Translations under genes and position numbers: made by a program | Assembly: GCF_030272615.1 (NCBI RefSeq) | Contig: NC_081406.1 | Location: 109,319,283 to 109,383,282, forward strand | Length of the DNA stretch: 64,000 nucleotides | Origin: Cryptomeria japonica | Lineage: Eukaryota; Streptophyta; Pinopsida; Cupressales; Cupressaceae | Direction: 5' to 3' | Notes under the pieces: generated by a model | Seen by the model: only the letters and a program-made list of their open reading frames with translations | The model's database searches: none | Told to the model about the DNA's origin: nothing | Part shown: piece after piece, positions 35,619-46,100 of the stretch | Layout: each line of letters begins with the position of its first letter | Numbering within the stretch: the first letter of the stretch is position 1

Positions 35619-38460
35619 ATGGCATTCGTTCATAGATTCGATCGTGTCCGCCGATTCCAGCGACCAGCCGATGCAGGAGAGCCAGTAAGTACCCGAAAAC
35701 CTCCTCGTACTTTCACGCATTTCAAGTTTTGTCATTAATGCATGTTTAGGAGCAATAAATGCGCTAGAAATAGGGTAGTTTAAAAGTGCAAAAATGCGCA
35801 ACCGCGTCTGTGTCAGCGCCAGGCGCGTCTGTGTCCAACAGGCGCGTCTGTGTCGGGTCCAGGCGCGTCTGTGCCTGGAACCGCGTTTGTGTTGAATGCG
35901 GACGCGTTTGTGAAATGTAGTAGCGTCTGTGCTTTTGAATAGCGTTTATGTCATGAAGGGACGTCTGTGTTCCCTGGCCGCGTTTGTGTCTGGCATAGGC
36001 ACGTTTGTGTTTAGAAAGCGCGTCTGTGTTGCAGAGGCGCGTTTATGCAGTCTATAAGCGCGTTTATGAGTTAAAAGCGCGTGTGTGTTGAAAAAGTGCG
36101 TTTATGTGTTTAAATGCATAGTTTTAGTCCTTAAGGTCAAATCGGCAGTTCTGTGATGAACATACGCTGTCGATTGGATAAGCTGCTGAGAGGATACACT
36201 CAAGCAGGTCCTCTAGGAAGATTAGGATAGATCAAGGCACTTTGTGATGAACAGGGAGCACCAGGATATGCAGCACTTTGTGATGAACAGGGAGTGCGAA
36301 TGTGAGTGACACTTTGTGATGAACAGGGAATGTCACACACGTAGTACTTTGTGATGAACAGTGAGCACTACTAGGATAAATAGCAACACTTTGTGATGAA
36401 CAGTGAGTGTCACTAGGGTAGATAGCCATATGCATTTGGGTAGCGAGTAGCATTTTGTGATAAACAGTGAATGCCACGATAACTGACAAGATTGATTTGC
36501 TTGACTGTAGGAGTATTTGCCGATGTTGGAGTCACGGGAGAGATTCCCATCGACTCAGAGACTGCGTCCAGAGTTGTCCATCCAGGACATGATTTCCATT
36601 GAGGAGATGGGTCTCACATATATGCTCTATGTGCCTGAGTTTCGGGCAAACATGGGGTTGCTGACTGCATTGGCCGAGAGATGGCACTCAGAGACATGCA
36701 CGTTTCACCTGCCGATGGGTGAGATGACAGTGACACTGGAGGATGTATACAGGATATTACATGTCCCTATTGATGGAGAGTTGATCCCCTACGACCGTGA
36801 CGGTGACAGGGAGGCCTTGAGACGGGTTTTTCAGGATCCTGAGTTGGAGATGAGAGCAGGGCATGTAGCCTGGGACACCATGACTGCCACAGGATTGGCA
36901 TTGCCGGCAGTTATTGGGGGAGTTATCAGTGGATACCTGTGTCCAGACAGGGCCACACGAGGATTGGCAGTGGGCTGGGGAGGGGCCTTGGAGACGCTGA
37001 TGGCAGAGCACACTAGGTATGCATGGGGGCCATGTGTCCTAGCACATTTGTACTATGAGCTGCATCAGTTTGTATACCACGGATCAGTGGGGCTGGGCTG
37101 CGGTGTGACTCTATTGCAGGTGTGGGCCTATGAGCACCTTCCAGTGACGAGGCCGATTCATTTCAGAGGCAGAGGACAGGGACAGAGTTTTGTTCATTTG
37201 TATGCCATGATCACATCCCAGCCTCGGATTGGGAGATTGGAGCACTGGAGGAGAGTCATTGATGACATTGATATGGTGATCTGGAGGCCGTACCTGGGGT
37301 GCGAGGAGTGGGGTGACGATGCACTGGAGCTACCCTACACCTTCCGGAGCAGGTACCTGATTGGACGGACGCCCTATATATTAGAGAGACAGCTGGTGGA
37401 TAGGGTATGCAGGCAGTATGGCCGGATTCAGAGGATGCCCCGAGGCTCGGGTATGTATGCCCGTACTGTTAGAGATCAGGTGCAGTTTGGCCCACTGCTA
37501 TCTTATGATCAGGTAGTGATGCAGCTAGCAGAGATGATGCCGATGCCATGGGACATGTGGCCAGAGGTAGATGATGCAGGGATGGACGCAGAGTACTCTG
37601 CGTACTGGGCAGAGCATCCATTTCCGAGGTTGACAGATCCGGCAGAGCCAGTGGATGGAGAGGGTGGAGGAGATGATGATGAGGGAGGAGGGGATGCAGG
37701 TAGGGGCCGGCGGAGGCGAAGGGGAGTGGTGGGAGAGAGACGGGTAGCACCTCGGAGGGAGGGAGGTCAGGAGAGAGCAGCTCCAGTGGTGAGAGGACGG
37801 GGTGGACTGCCCCTACAGGTGCCAGCAGCACAGGGTCCCAGAGAGGGACAGAGACAGGTACAGCCAGAGGGACAGAGACAGGTACAGCCACAGGTACCTA
37901 TACAGGCACAGGGACAGGTGCAGGCAGAGGCACAGGGACAGGCACCTGTAGAGGAGGAGCCACAGGCAGGGGCGGAGAGCGGAGACTCCGAGGAGGATGA
38001 GGTGGTGAGGCTGCGGGAGATCTGCCAGGGCCAGGCAGATGAGATTGAGGATTTGGTTCGAGAGAGGAACCACCTCAGGATCAGGGTCCGAGACACAGAG
38101 CGGGAGAGGGATCAGGCCATCCAGAGATATACCGAGGCCGAGACAGCTCTGAGGGCAGGTAGGCGGGCAGCAGAGGATGCAGGGGCAGGCTACGCCTATG
38201 TTTTGCGAGCGGGAGAGGAGATCGCCTACTGGAGGGATCTATATTATGCAGCCGTGCCAGCAGAGCAGCGGGCTAGGAGCTTCCAGAGGTCGTCGCGCAC
38301 AGCGACGGCTACGGGAGGGAGCCGCAGGAGACAGGCATCTAGCGGTGGGGTTATGGGGCCTCCACCACCACCAGAGGGACAGGGGGATCCAGGGGCAGGG
38401 CCATCTACAGCTCAGACTCCGTCGAGGCGAGGTGGCTCCGAGGGAGGGAGTTCCTCATAG
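35619..38460 (+). CDS. Plant mobile domain (PMD) protein, predicted spliced from two exons
   Basis: Exon 1 is 35619-35684: 22 codons starting MAFVHRFDRV with a strong GCGATGGC start context. Exon 2 is 36511-38460, joined in phase 0, for a total of 671 residues. Without splicing the first ATG is 36523. Residues about 65-370 are a PMD domain (LTALAERWHSETCTFHLP, then MTVTLEDVYRILHVPIDGEL). Arg-rich NLS-like sequence follows at about 415-450, Gln/Pro-rich repeats at about 470-510, a coiled coil at about 515-590 and a Gly/Ser tail. PMD proteins such as Arabidopsis MAIN and MAIL1 are nuclear and act in silencing and genome stability; PMDs carried by transposons are known. The gene runs opposite to gag-pol. 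Its job for the element is unknown. Codon use is GC-rich compared with the flanks. I am sure of the domain, less so of exon 1. Confidence 0.85.
35804..36108 (+). repeat. Decamer array A (GCGTCTGTGT, about 16 copies)
   Basis: Copies of GCGTYTRTGY start at about 35804, 35825, 35844, 35865, 35883, 35904, 35923, 35942, 35961, 35980, 36001, 36020, 36039, 36060, 36080 and 36099. Spacing is 18-21 bp, often alternating 19 and 21, with unrelated spacer bases. It lies in the PMD intron, reading in the PMD sense. Confidence 0.9.
36234..36477 (+). repeat. Six tandem hairpins with a conserved loop
   Basis: Six copies of a core TTGTGATGAACAGKG are each flanked by short complementary arms: GCACT/AGTGC, GACACT/AATGTC, TAGTACT/AGCACTA, ACACT/AGTGT and GCATT/AATGC. 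The arms differ between copies but mostly stay paired. Copy 1 (36237) has lost pairing. Unit length is roughly 35-60 bp. Confidence 0.8.
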
Positions 38461-40183
38461 CTATAGTGGGCTCCCATTGTATCAGTAGATGTATCATTGT
38501 TGTATTGTAGACACCTGCGGGTGATTCTTTTGTAGCCATATGATTCTTTTGACATCATTGTATTATGACACATTTGATTGATTATATATATGAGATGATT
38601 CATCTTTTGCGGCAGCTATATGCATGTGTACCTTGTGTGATGAGATGTTCTTATGTGATGCATGTTTTATGATATGGATGCTTATATGATGCAAGGCCAT
38701 ATATTTTTGTTCTTTTATGTTGTATATGTGATGCATGATGCAAATGAAAATGTATGTGATGCAAATGATTATTTATATAATGAAAATGTGAGATGTGCTA
38801 ACATGTGTTGTATGCAGGATGTGATGCCATTATAATATCTATATGTATGAAATGCTTATATGTGGTGATGCAGGTGCAACTATATGAAATGCACATGTTT
38901 TTGGTGTGTCATTATACTCAGTCATGTGATAGCGGGCTACGCGGACTCGAGAAGGACAATGGAAGTCAATCAAGAAAGGGGGATGGAAGACAGAAGATAT
39001 GAACGTGAAAGAGCTTCTTGTGCGTTATCATCATTGAGCTTTATTATGGCAGAATAGGTTATGACAATCGAGGCATATGTTCGGCCCAGAAAGTCATTGT
39101 ACCTGTTTGCATGGAGATAAGACAGTCACAAACAAGGAATGCCCCAGTTCACACTAGACTCACAGTGTCCTCATATCCTTGGACAAGTCATAGTATTACT
39201 AAAAGACAATCCACAGACAGCAAATGCAAATAAGTGACGATACCCCATCCTCGCCTTTCTAGTCAAAGACATCCTGGAGATAGAATCTCTAGTCAAAGAC
39301 ATCCCGGAAAAGCTAAAAGACATGTCACCAAAAAGATGAAACCAAAAGAAAACCAAGACTCGACACCCACATCCACTGTAGTCCTCAAGTTTGTGTCTCT
39401 TGTCACTTGTTTAAGTCAAATTTTGATTGTGGTCACAATGTTCACTTTCACAAAAAGGATAGATAGCACTGAACCATATGTTGTCTGAGTCTGTTAAAAG
39501 ATTTGATTTTGTTGAAGCCCATTGTTGCTGCTGTGTTTCCTTGGAAACTGACTGAATCCATGAAACTGATACCTTATTGTGGAGAAGATGGAACTTTATT
39601 GCGGATCTGCGATGCAAAATGTTGCTTTATTGCGAATTGTGCGCGGATAGACTGAAGAGAGCTGAAAGAAACTGTATTCCTCGAAACATGTGATGTTCTC
39701 AGTTCCACACCCATTACTAGACGCAGGAATTGGCCGTAGTCACAGATAGGATCTGATTTATTATGGATGGAAAGAGAGTGAAAAGGGAGGGTTTATTATG
39801 AATGGCTAACCAATCTCGGGTAGATCAATAACAAGCCATGATGGGAATGGGTAAGTTTATTGTGGGTGAATTGGTCGTGATTGTGTGCGAAGTGAAAGAA
39901 TGAAAGGGAATCCTGAAAGAGGGAGGAGCAAAGTCCCTACGCATGGCGCTGGTGACCCAGTTTTCACCATGGTACTTGCCCAGGGCGCCACCGAAGTGGT
40001 TTTCACCGTTGGACGAAATTATTTCTCTTTACTTTTTTGGATTTTGCAATTTTTTTGTTGTCACAAGGCGCCTGTTTGCCAGGTTTTCACCAAGTAACAA
40101 TTTTTTTGTTTTATAATTTTTTTTGTATTTTTGAATTTTTTTGATTTTTTTTGTATTTTTGCATTAGGATACTCAAAAAGAGC
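38461..40183. other. Spacer between the converging PMD and gag-pol genes
   Basis: It holds a GATGCA/ATATGATG-rich stretch (38590-38890), a 30-bp-period repeat of CTAGTCAAAGACATCCTGGA (39259-39278 and 39289-39308) and three copies of a GGCGC...TTTTCACC motif (39945-40091). T-rich tracts follow the gag-pol stop. Gypsy-2 keeps each of these features in the same order at 55430-57170. No convincing extra gene. Confidence 0.7.
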
Positions 40184-43100
40184 TTATGTGTAGAACCTGC
40201 GAAGGTGCATGCTGTTGATAGGATCCTCCAAAGATTCACCTTCTGTAGTTGAGAGCTGATATGCCCCAGATCCATATGCTGCTGTGATGATGTAAGGACC
40301 AAGCCAGTTGGGTTCAAATTTGCCCTTCTTTTCTCTATCTTGCTGATTCTTGGGGTTCTCTCTGAGGACTAAGTCACCTACCTCAAATGTGCGAGGCTTG
40401 ACCTTGTGATTATAACTACGACTCATTCGTTGTTGGTAAGCCTTGAGATGATTAAAAGCAGTGTGTCGTCGTTCCTCCAACAGTTCTAGTTCTTGTAAGC
40501 GAGAGACCCTGTAGTCTTCATCGTTGATTATGTTTCTCAAGGAGACCCGTAAAGAAGGTAACTCGACCTCAATAGGCAAGATGGCTTCAGCACCATAGAC
40601 AAGTGAGTAAGGTGTAGCTCCTGTAGGTGTGCGGACACTGGTACGATAGGCCCAAAGTGCGGGATTGAGTTGGACATGCCAGTTACGGCCAGCGTCGTCG
40701 ACTGTCTTTTTAAGTATTTTGAGAATTGTTTTGTTAGACGCCTCAGCTTGGCCATTACCTTGGGGGTAATATGGTGTGGAGAAACGATGAGAGATATGGA
40801 ATCGCTCACAGAGTTCACGAACATCCTGATTCTTGAAAGGACGCCCGTTGTCGGTAATAATGGAAGTAGGAATCCCGTATCGGCAAATGATGTAGTTCAG
40901 GATGAAAGTAGCGATTTGTTTCCCAGTAACTTGCGTGAGAGGCACAGCTTCAATCCACTTTGTGAAATACTCTGTGGCTGTGATAATGAATTTATGTCCG
41001 TTGGAAGAAGGAGGGTGAATCTTGCCTATGAGATCGAGTCCCCACTGACAAAAGGGCCAAGGAGATGCAAGTGGCTGTAGTTCTTGTGCTGGTGCGTGTA
41101 TGAGGTCTCCATGAATTTGACACTGCTTACACCTCTTGACAAACTGATATGCATCTTTTTCCATAGTAGGCCAGTAGTATCCAGTCCTGATGAGTTTCTT
41201 GGCCAAGGTAGGACCACTAGTATGCGGACCACATATCCCTTCGTGCACTTCTCGTAACGCAATCTGAGCTTCGTCACTCTCTAAACATCTAAGGAGGGTG
41301 CCATCTAGACCTCGTCGGTATAGGATATCAGCTAGGATAACATATCGGGAGGATTGGCGGATGAAAGTGCGACGTTGGTTGTTCGATAAATCGGGAGGTA
41401 AAATGTTGTCGCGAAGGTATGTGAATATGGAACCATATAACTGGGATTCAGGACCAACAACACATATCATTTCCGTGAGAGTGATCTCATATGACGGAAT
41501 CAGCAGGTTGTCAACCAGGAACTCATAACAGGTCTCATTTTGTGGTAGGTCAATGAGTGAAGCAATTGTAGCCATGGCATCAGCAGCGCGATTCTGTTCT
41601 CTTGGTATCTGCTCGAACTCTATCTTTGCAAAGTGTTGTTTCAGATCATCTACCAGTTGTTTGTAAGGCATTAGCTTTTCATCTTTTGTTTGATAATCAT
41701 CAGTTGCTTGACGGATGACAAGTTGAGAATCGCCAAAAACACGAAGTTCCTGGATCTTCCACTGAACTGCAATTCTTAACCCTGTTGTTAATGCCTCGTA
41801 TTCCGCTATATTGTTGGTGCAAGGAAATGATAAGCGGTATGACTTTGGTATAGAATCGCCTTGGGGAGTTATAAAGAGTATACCCGCTCCTGCCCCGTGC
41901 TGTGTGTATGAGCCATCAAAGTATAGTTGCCATGGCTTTGCAGGTGATATTGTTAGAATGGACTCATCTGGAAATTCTGACTGTAGAGGAACATCATCTA
42001 TCATGGGAGCATCTGCCAGTTGATCTGCAATGGCTTGTCCTTTGATTGCTTTTCTGTCCACGTATTCCATGTCGAATTCACTCAAAATCATTACCCACTT
42101 GGCCAGTCGCCCAGTAAGTGTAGCTTTGTTGAGCAGATATTTTAGTGGATCAATTCTGGCAATCAACTTGGTCTTGTGAGTGAGCATATAATGTCGTAAT
42201 TTTTGTGAAGCGAAGACCACAGCGAGACATGCACGCTCAATTGGTGTGTAGTTGAGCTCATATCCCACCAATGTGCGACTGATATAGTAGACTGCTTTTT
42301 CCTTTCCGTCAGGTATTTGCTGTGCTAGTAGTGCCCCCAGTGCTGTTGGAGTAGCTGATATGTAAAGTAGCAATGGTTGATTCGGAATTGGTGGCATCAA
42401 AACTGGCGGGTTCAAAAGATAGTCTTTAAGTGCCTGAAAAGCCTGTTGACAGTTCTCGTCCCATTTGAACTTAATGTTTTTGTGTAGCAGGTGCTGGAAA
42501 GGATTACACTTATCTGCAAGTTGTGCTATGAATCTTCGTATGGACTGGAGTCTCCCTTGTAAAGACCGAAGTTGACTGATATTCTTGGGTGGCGGCATGT
42601 CCAAGATAGCCTTGACTTTTGCTGGATCCGCTTCTATTCCTCTTTTAGACACAATGAATCCTAGGAGCTTCCCGGAGGTTACTCCAAAGACACATTTCTT
42701 TGGATTTAATCTTACCTTGTATTTTTCCAGCCTATCAAAAGCAACTGAAAGTATGTCCAAGTGTGTATTTCTGTCTATTGATTTAACCAAAAGGTCGTCG
42801 ACATAATCTTCCACCTTTACATGCATGAGATCATGGAAGATAGTCGTCATGGCTCGTTGATACGTGGCACCTGCATTTTTCAGCCCAAAGGGCATGACAT
42901 TCCAGCAGAAGGTTCCCCATGGACAAGTGAATGATGTTTTATGTTGATCTTCAGGTGCAATCCTGATCTGATTATATCCAGAGAATCCGTCCATTAAAGA
43001 TAACATCTCATGGCCTGCTGTGAGATCAACAATTAAATCAATGTTTGGTAATGGGAAATCATCCTTCGGACAAGCCTTGTTGATATCCCTGAAGTCTGTA

Positions 43101-46100
43101 CATATTCGGATGCTGCGATCTGGTTTGCTAACAGGCACTAAGTTGGAAATCCATTCAGGATAATCAATTGGGCGTATGAATCCGACATCTAGTAATTTCT
43201 CCAGCTCTGCCTTGACTAATAATGCCACCTGTGGATGCATTTTTCTCAATTTCTGTTTTACTGGTTTTGCCCCCGGTTTGACTGTTAAATGATGCATTAC
43301 TAAGTCGGGGTCTAGTCCAGGCATATCAGCATAAGACCATGCGAAGTTGACTTGTCGTGCCTTAAAGAAGCTTATGAACCTTGCTTTCTCGGCCTCTGTC
43401 AATGATTGAGCCAAAAATATGTTGTGTGGAACCTCGGCTGTACCAATGTTTGTCTTTATAGTCTCCTCTACCAACATGGATGATTTTTCCTCGTATGATG
43501 TTGGGAGAATGTCAAGCCTTCCATCTTCGGGCGCCTCAGAGAGGTTTTCACCCTCAGATACGTCCTTTCTTTTTACTTTTTTAGAGTCAGAGAGCGCCAC
43601 AGTGTGGTTTTCGCCGTAAGACCCTTGTTTTGTCTTTATTTTCACATTTTTGCGACTAGAAGGCCCGACACCCTCACCAAAGTATGCCATGTTATTTAGC
43701 TCTATGGCGTATCCTGCTTTATGGTCTCCAAGAGGAAGATCATCGCAAATGCCAAGATAATCCACGATAGCTTCGTCATTTTGAAATGTATCGATCTGTG
43801 GTGGTCCATCCTGATCCCAGTCAATGAGTTGGGGGTGAACGAGGGGAAGGTCTTTAGTGTTTTTAGAATCCGCAAGGCTAATAGTGAAGATGTGGTTATA
43901 TTCAGGTATGTCAAGGTAGTCATCGAGGTCGTCAATGGCACTCTCCTCATCAGTGTCGATCGTGAGTGAGTCCAAATTATCATCACTAGTAGCACCCTCA
44001 GGGACAGGTGTCCTCATCCTATGTGATCCTGACCTAGGGCCCTGAAACGAAGCTTGTGCGGGATCCTTATGGGTCGGTTCTTGACCAACTCTGAATTTCT
44101 TGTAAAACTCCTCCTCCTCTGTAGGTTCATCTGGCTCTCTAAATGTCTCATTAAGTTCATAATCGCTGGAGGATTTGTCTGAACCCCATTCCCACTTATT
44201 GGAGTCTGTGGAATAATTATCCTCTTGTTGAACTTCAGCCACTTTGACTCGCCATATCTGTTTTGTTTTCTTGTGTTGAATCTTGGGGTTTAGAAAACCA
44301 AGCCCCTTAGAGTGTTCCCTTCTTGTAGTTAGCTCAGGTTGTAGAGGCTCCATGACACCTTCTTTGCGTAGTCCGAGAGGACTTTTTCCATCATACCCGA
44401 ATCTCTGCAGAATTTTGAAACCTTTACCATAGTTTTCACAGGGTATTATAATTTGATCATGTGTATCATCTCCAGCGTCCTTATATAGCATTTTATATAA
44501 ACTTTCTTCCTCTAGTTCGCCCCATTTTTGAAAGACGGTAGGATCCCATTTGAGGAGCATGATGGAGATTTGCTTATTTGGATGTGGTCGCCCATATTCC
44601 TTGGGGGAGTTCATGACTTGTCGTAAGAACATTGTTTGATTCAGAGTGTATTCTCCCATGCCTTTGTCTTGAAACTTGGCTCTAAGTTCACCTTGTTTGG
44701 ATGTCGAGGGCTTTAATGACTCAGGATCAATATATGCTGAAGAAGGAGTAGCCTCACGATTGCTGGGAATGATAATCTCAGTATGTGATCTCAAGTTATT
44801 GCAATATATGAATGGATTTGGATCACCATTGACCGTTACCTCGACTCCATTATGAGGAAATTTTATGCACTGATGGTATGTTGATGGGACCGCTCTCATT
44901 TCATGAATCCATGGACGTCCTAGCAATATGTTATACGTGAGGTCTAGATCCAGGACTTGACAAATCACGTCCTTTGTTACTGGCCCTATTCTGAGTGGTA
45001 AGATGACCGTGCCCTTGGACGAGCGCTCTTCATCATCATAAGCCTTAATAGTGATTTGGTTTGTAGCATTCACAGCTTTGTCAGAATATCCCAATTGTCT
45101 GATGGTGCTCAATGTACAAATATTAAGACCTGCTCCTCCATCTATCAGGACTCGTTTTATTCGGTGTTTATGTATGAAGGCTTCAATATGTAGAGGTGCA
45201 TTGTGAGGCTGACTTATGGAGGCGTCATCGGCTTCTGTAAATGTGAGGGAGTGTGGAACGGATAGGTATCCCACCATGGCTTGAAACTGATCCACGTTTA
45301 GATCCGTAGGGACAGCAGTATCTCTCAAGGTTTTGTCAAGGACAGCTTTATGTGCAGGAGATATACGTAAGAGCTCAAGAATAGAGATGAGTGCGGGTGT
45401 TTTCCCTAATTGCTCTACAAGATCGTACTCAGGCTTAGTTGACGGAAGATTGGTATTCTTAGAAGAGGTTCCTGGCAATGTGATCTTACCTCGACGGGTT
45501 GTAACATGACATTCAGAGGTAGCTTCGGATGAAGATCCCACACCTTTTAGGACAATTTTAGGTCGCTGAGGAGGATTCTCAGGATTTTTATTTTTGATAG
45601 TAATGGTAGAAATATGATTGTCCATTGAGATGTGATTAATAGTGGAATCATAATTGTAAGATGTTCTGGTGTAATTGGCTTGATCATCTGTGACTTTGCC
45701 TTTTCCCTTGTCATGTTTTGGGAATGGTTCCTTAAACACCTCATGCTCTTGGTTAGATGAATGTCCCTCAATCTCAATATCTCCTCTGTCAATGAGATCT
45801 TGTACAATGTTTTTCAATCGATGGCAATTACTTGTCTTGTGACCCTTGCTCTTATGAAATTCACAATATTCATCATCATTCCACCAATTCGGTTTTACCT
45901 TTGGTTCATATGGAGGAAAATCTGGGACCGTGATCACTTTGTTTGCTACAAGCTTTTTGAATACTGATTCAAGTGGTTCTCCCAATGGAGTGTACTTCCT
46001 TCGTGGTTTGGAAGCTGTTTGATTGTTCACTTGATTGTTGGTAGAATTTGATCCAGAAAAGATGAACTTTGGTCTCACTGTATTGGCATCAACAACACCA

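Larger units (their letters stand above)
35685..36510 (+). other. Predicted intron of the PMD gene
   Basis: It starts GTAAGT, a perfect plant donor, and ends TTGACTGTAG before GAG. A branch-like CTGAC lies about 25 nt before the acceptor. Exon 1 ends on a whole codon and exon 2 continues in frame. The 826-bp intron contains the decamer array and the six hairpins. Gypsy-2 keeps an acceptor (TTGATTGCAG before GAG) at the same place and phase. Confidence 0.65.

Noticed and set aside
35497-35688. 63-codon frame MKGRARVGYK... upstream of exon 1
   Set aside because: It overlaps exon 1 in another phase, lies largely before the predicted transcription start context and has no motif.
35804-36108. CRISPR-like array
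   Set aside because: Repeats are 10 bp and variable, spacers about 10 bp, in a plant retrotransposon with no cas genes. Not CRISPR.
37469-38096. Minus-strand frames opposite the PMD gene
   Set aside because: Shadows of the GC-rich PMD coding strand; no domain.
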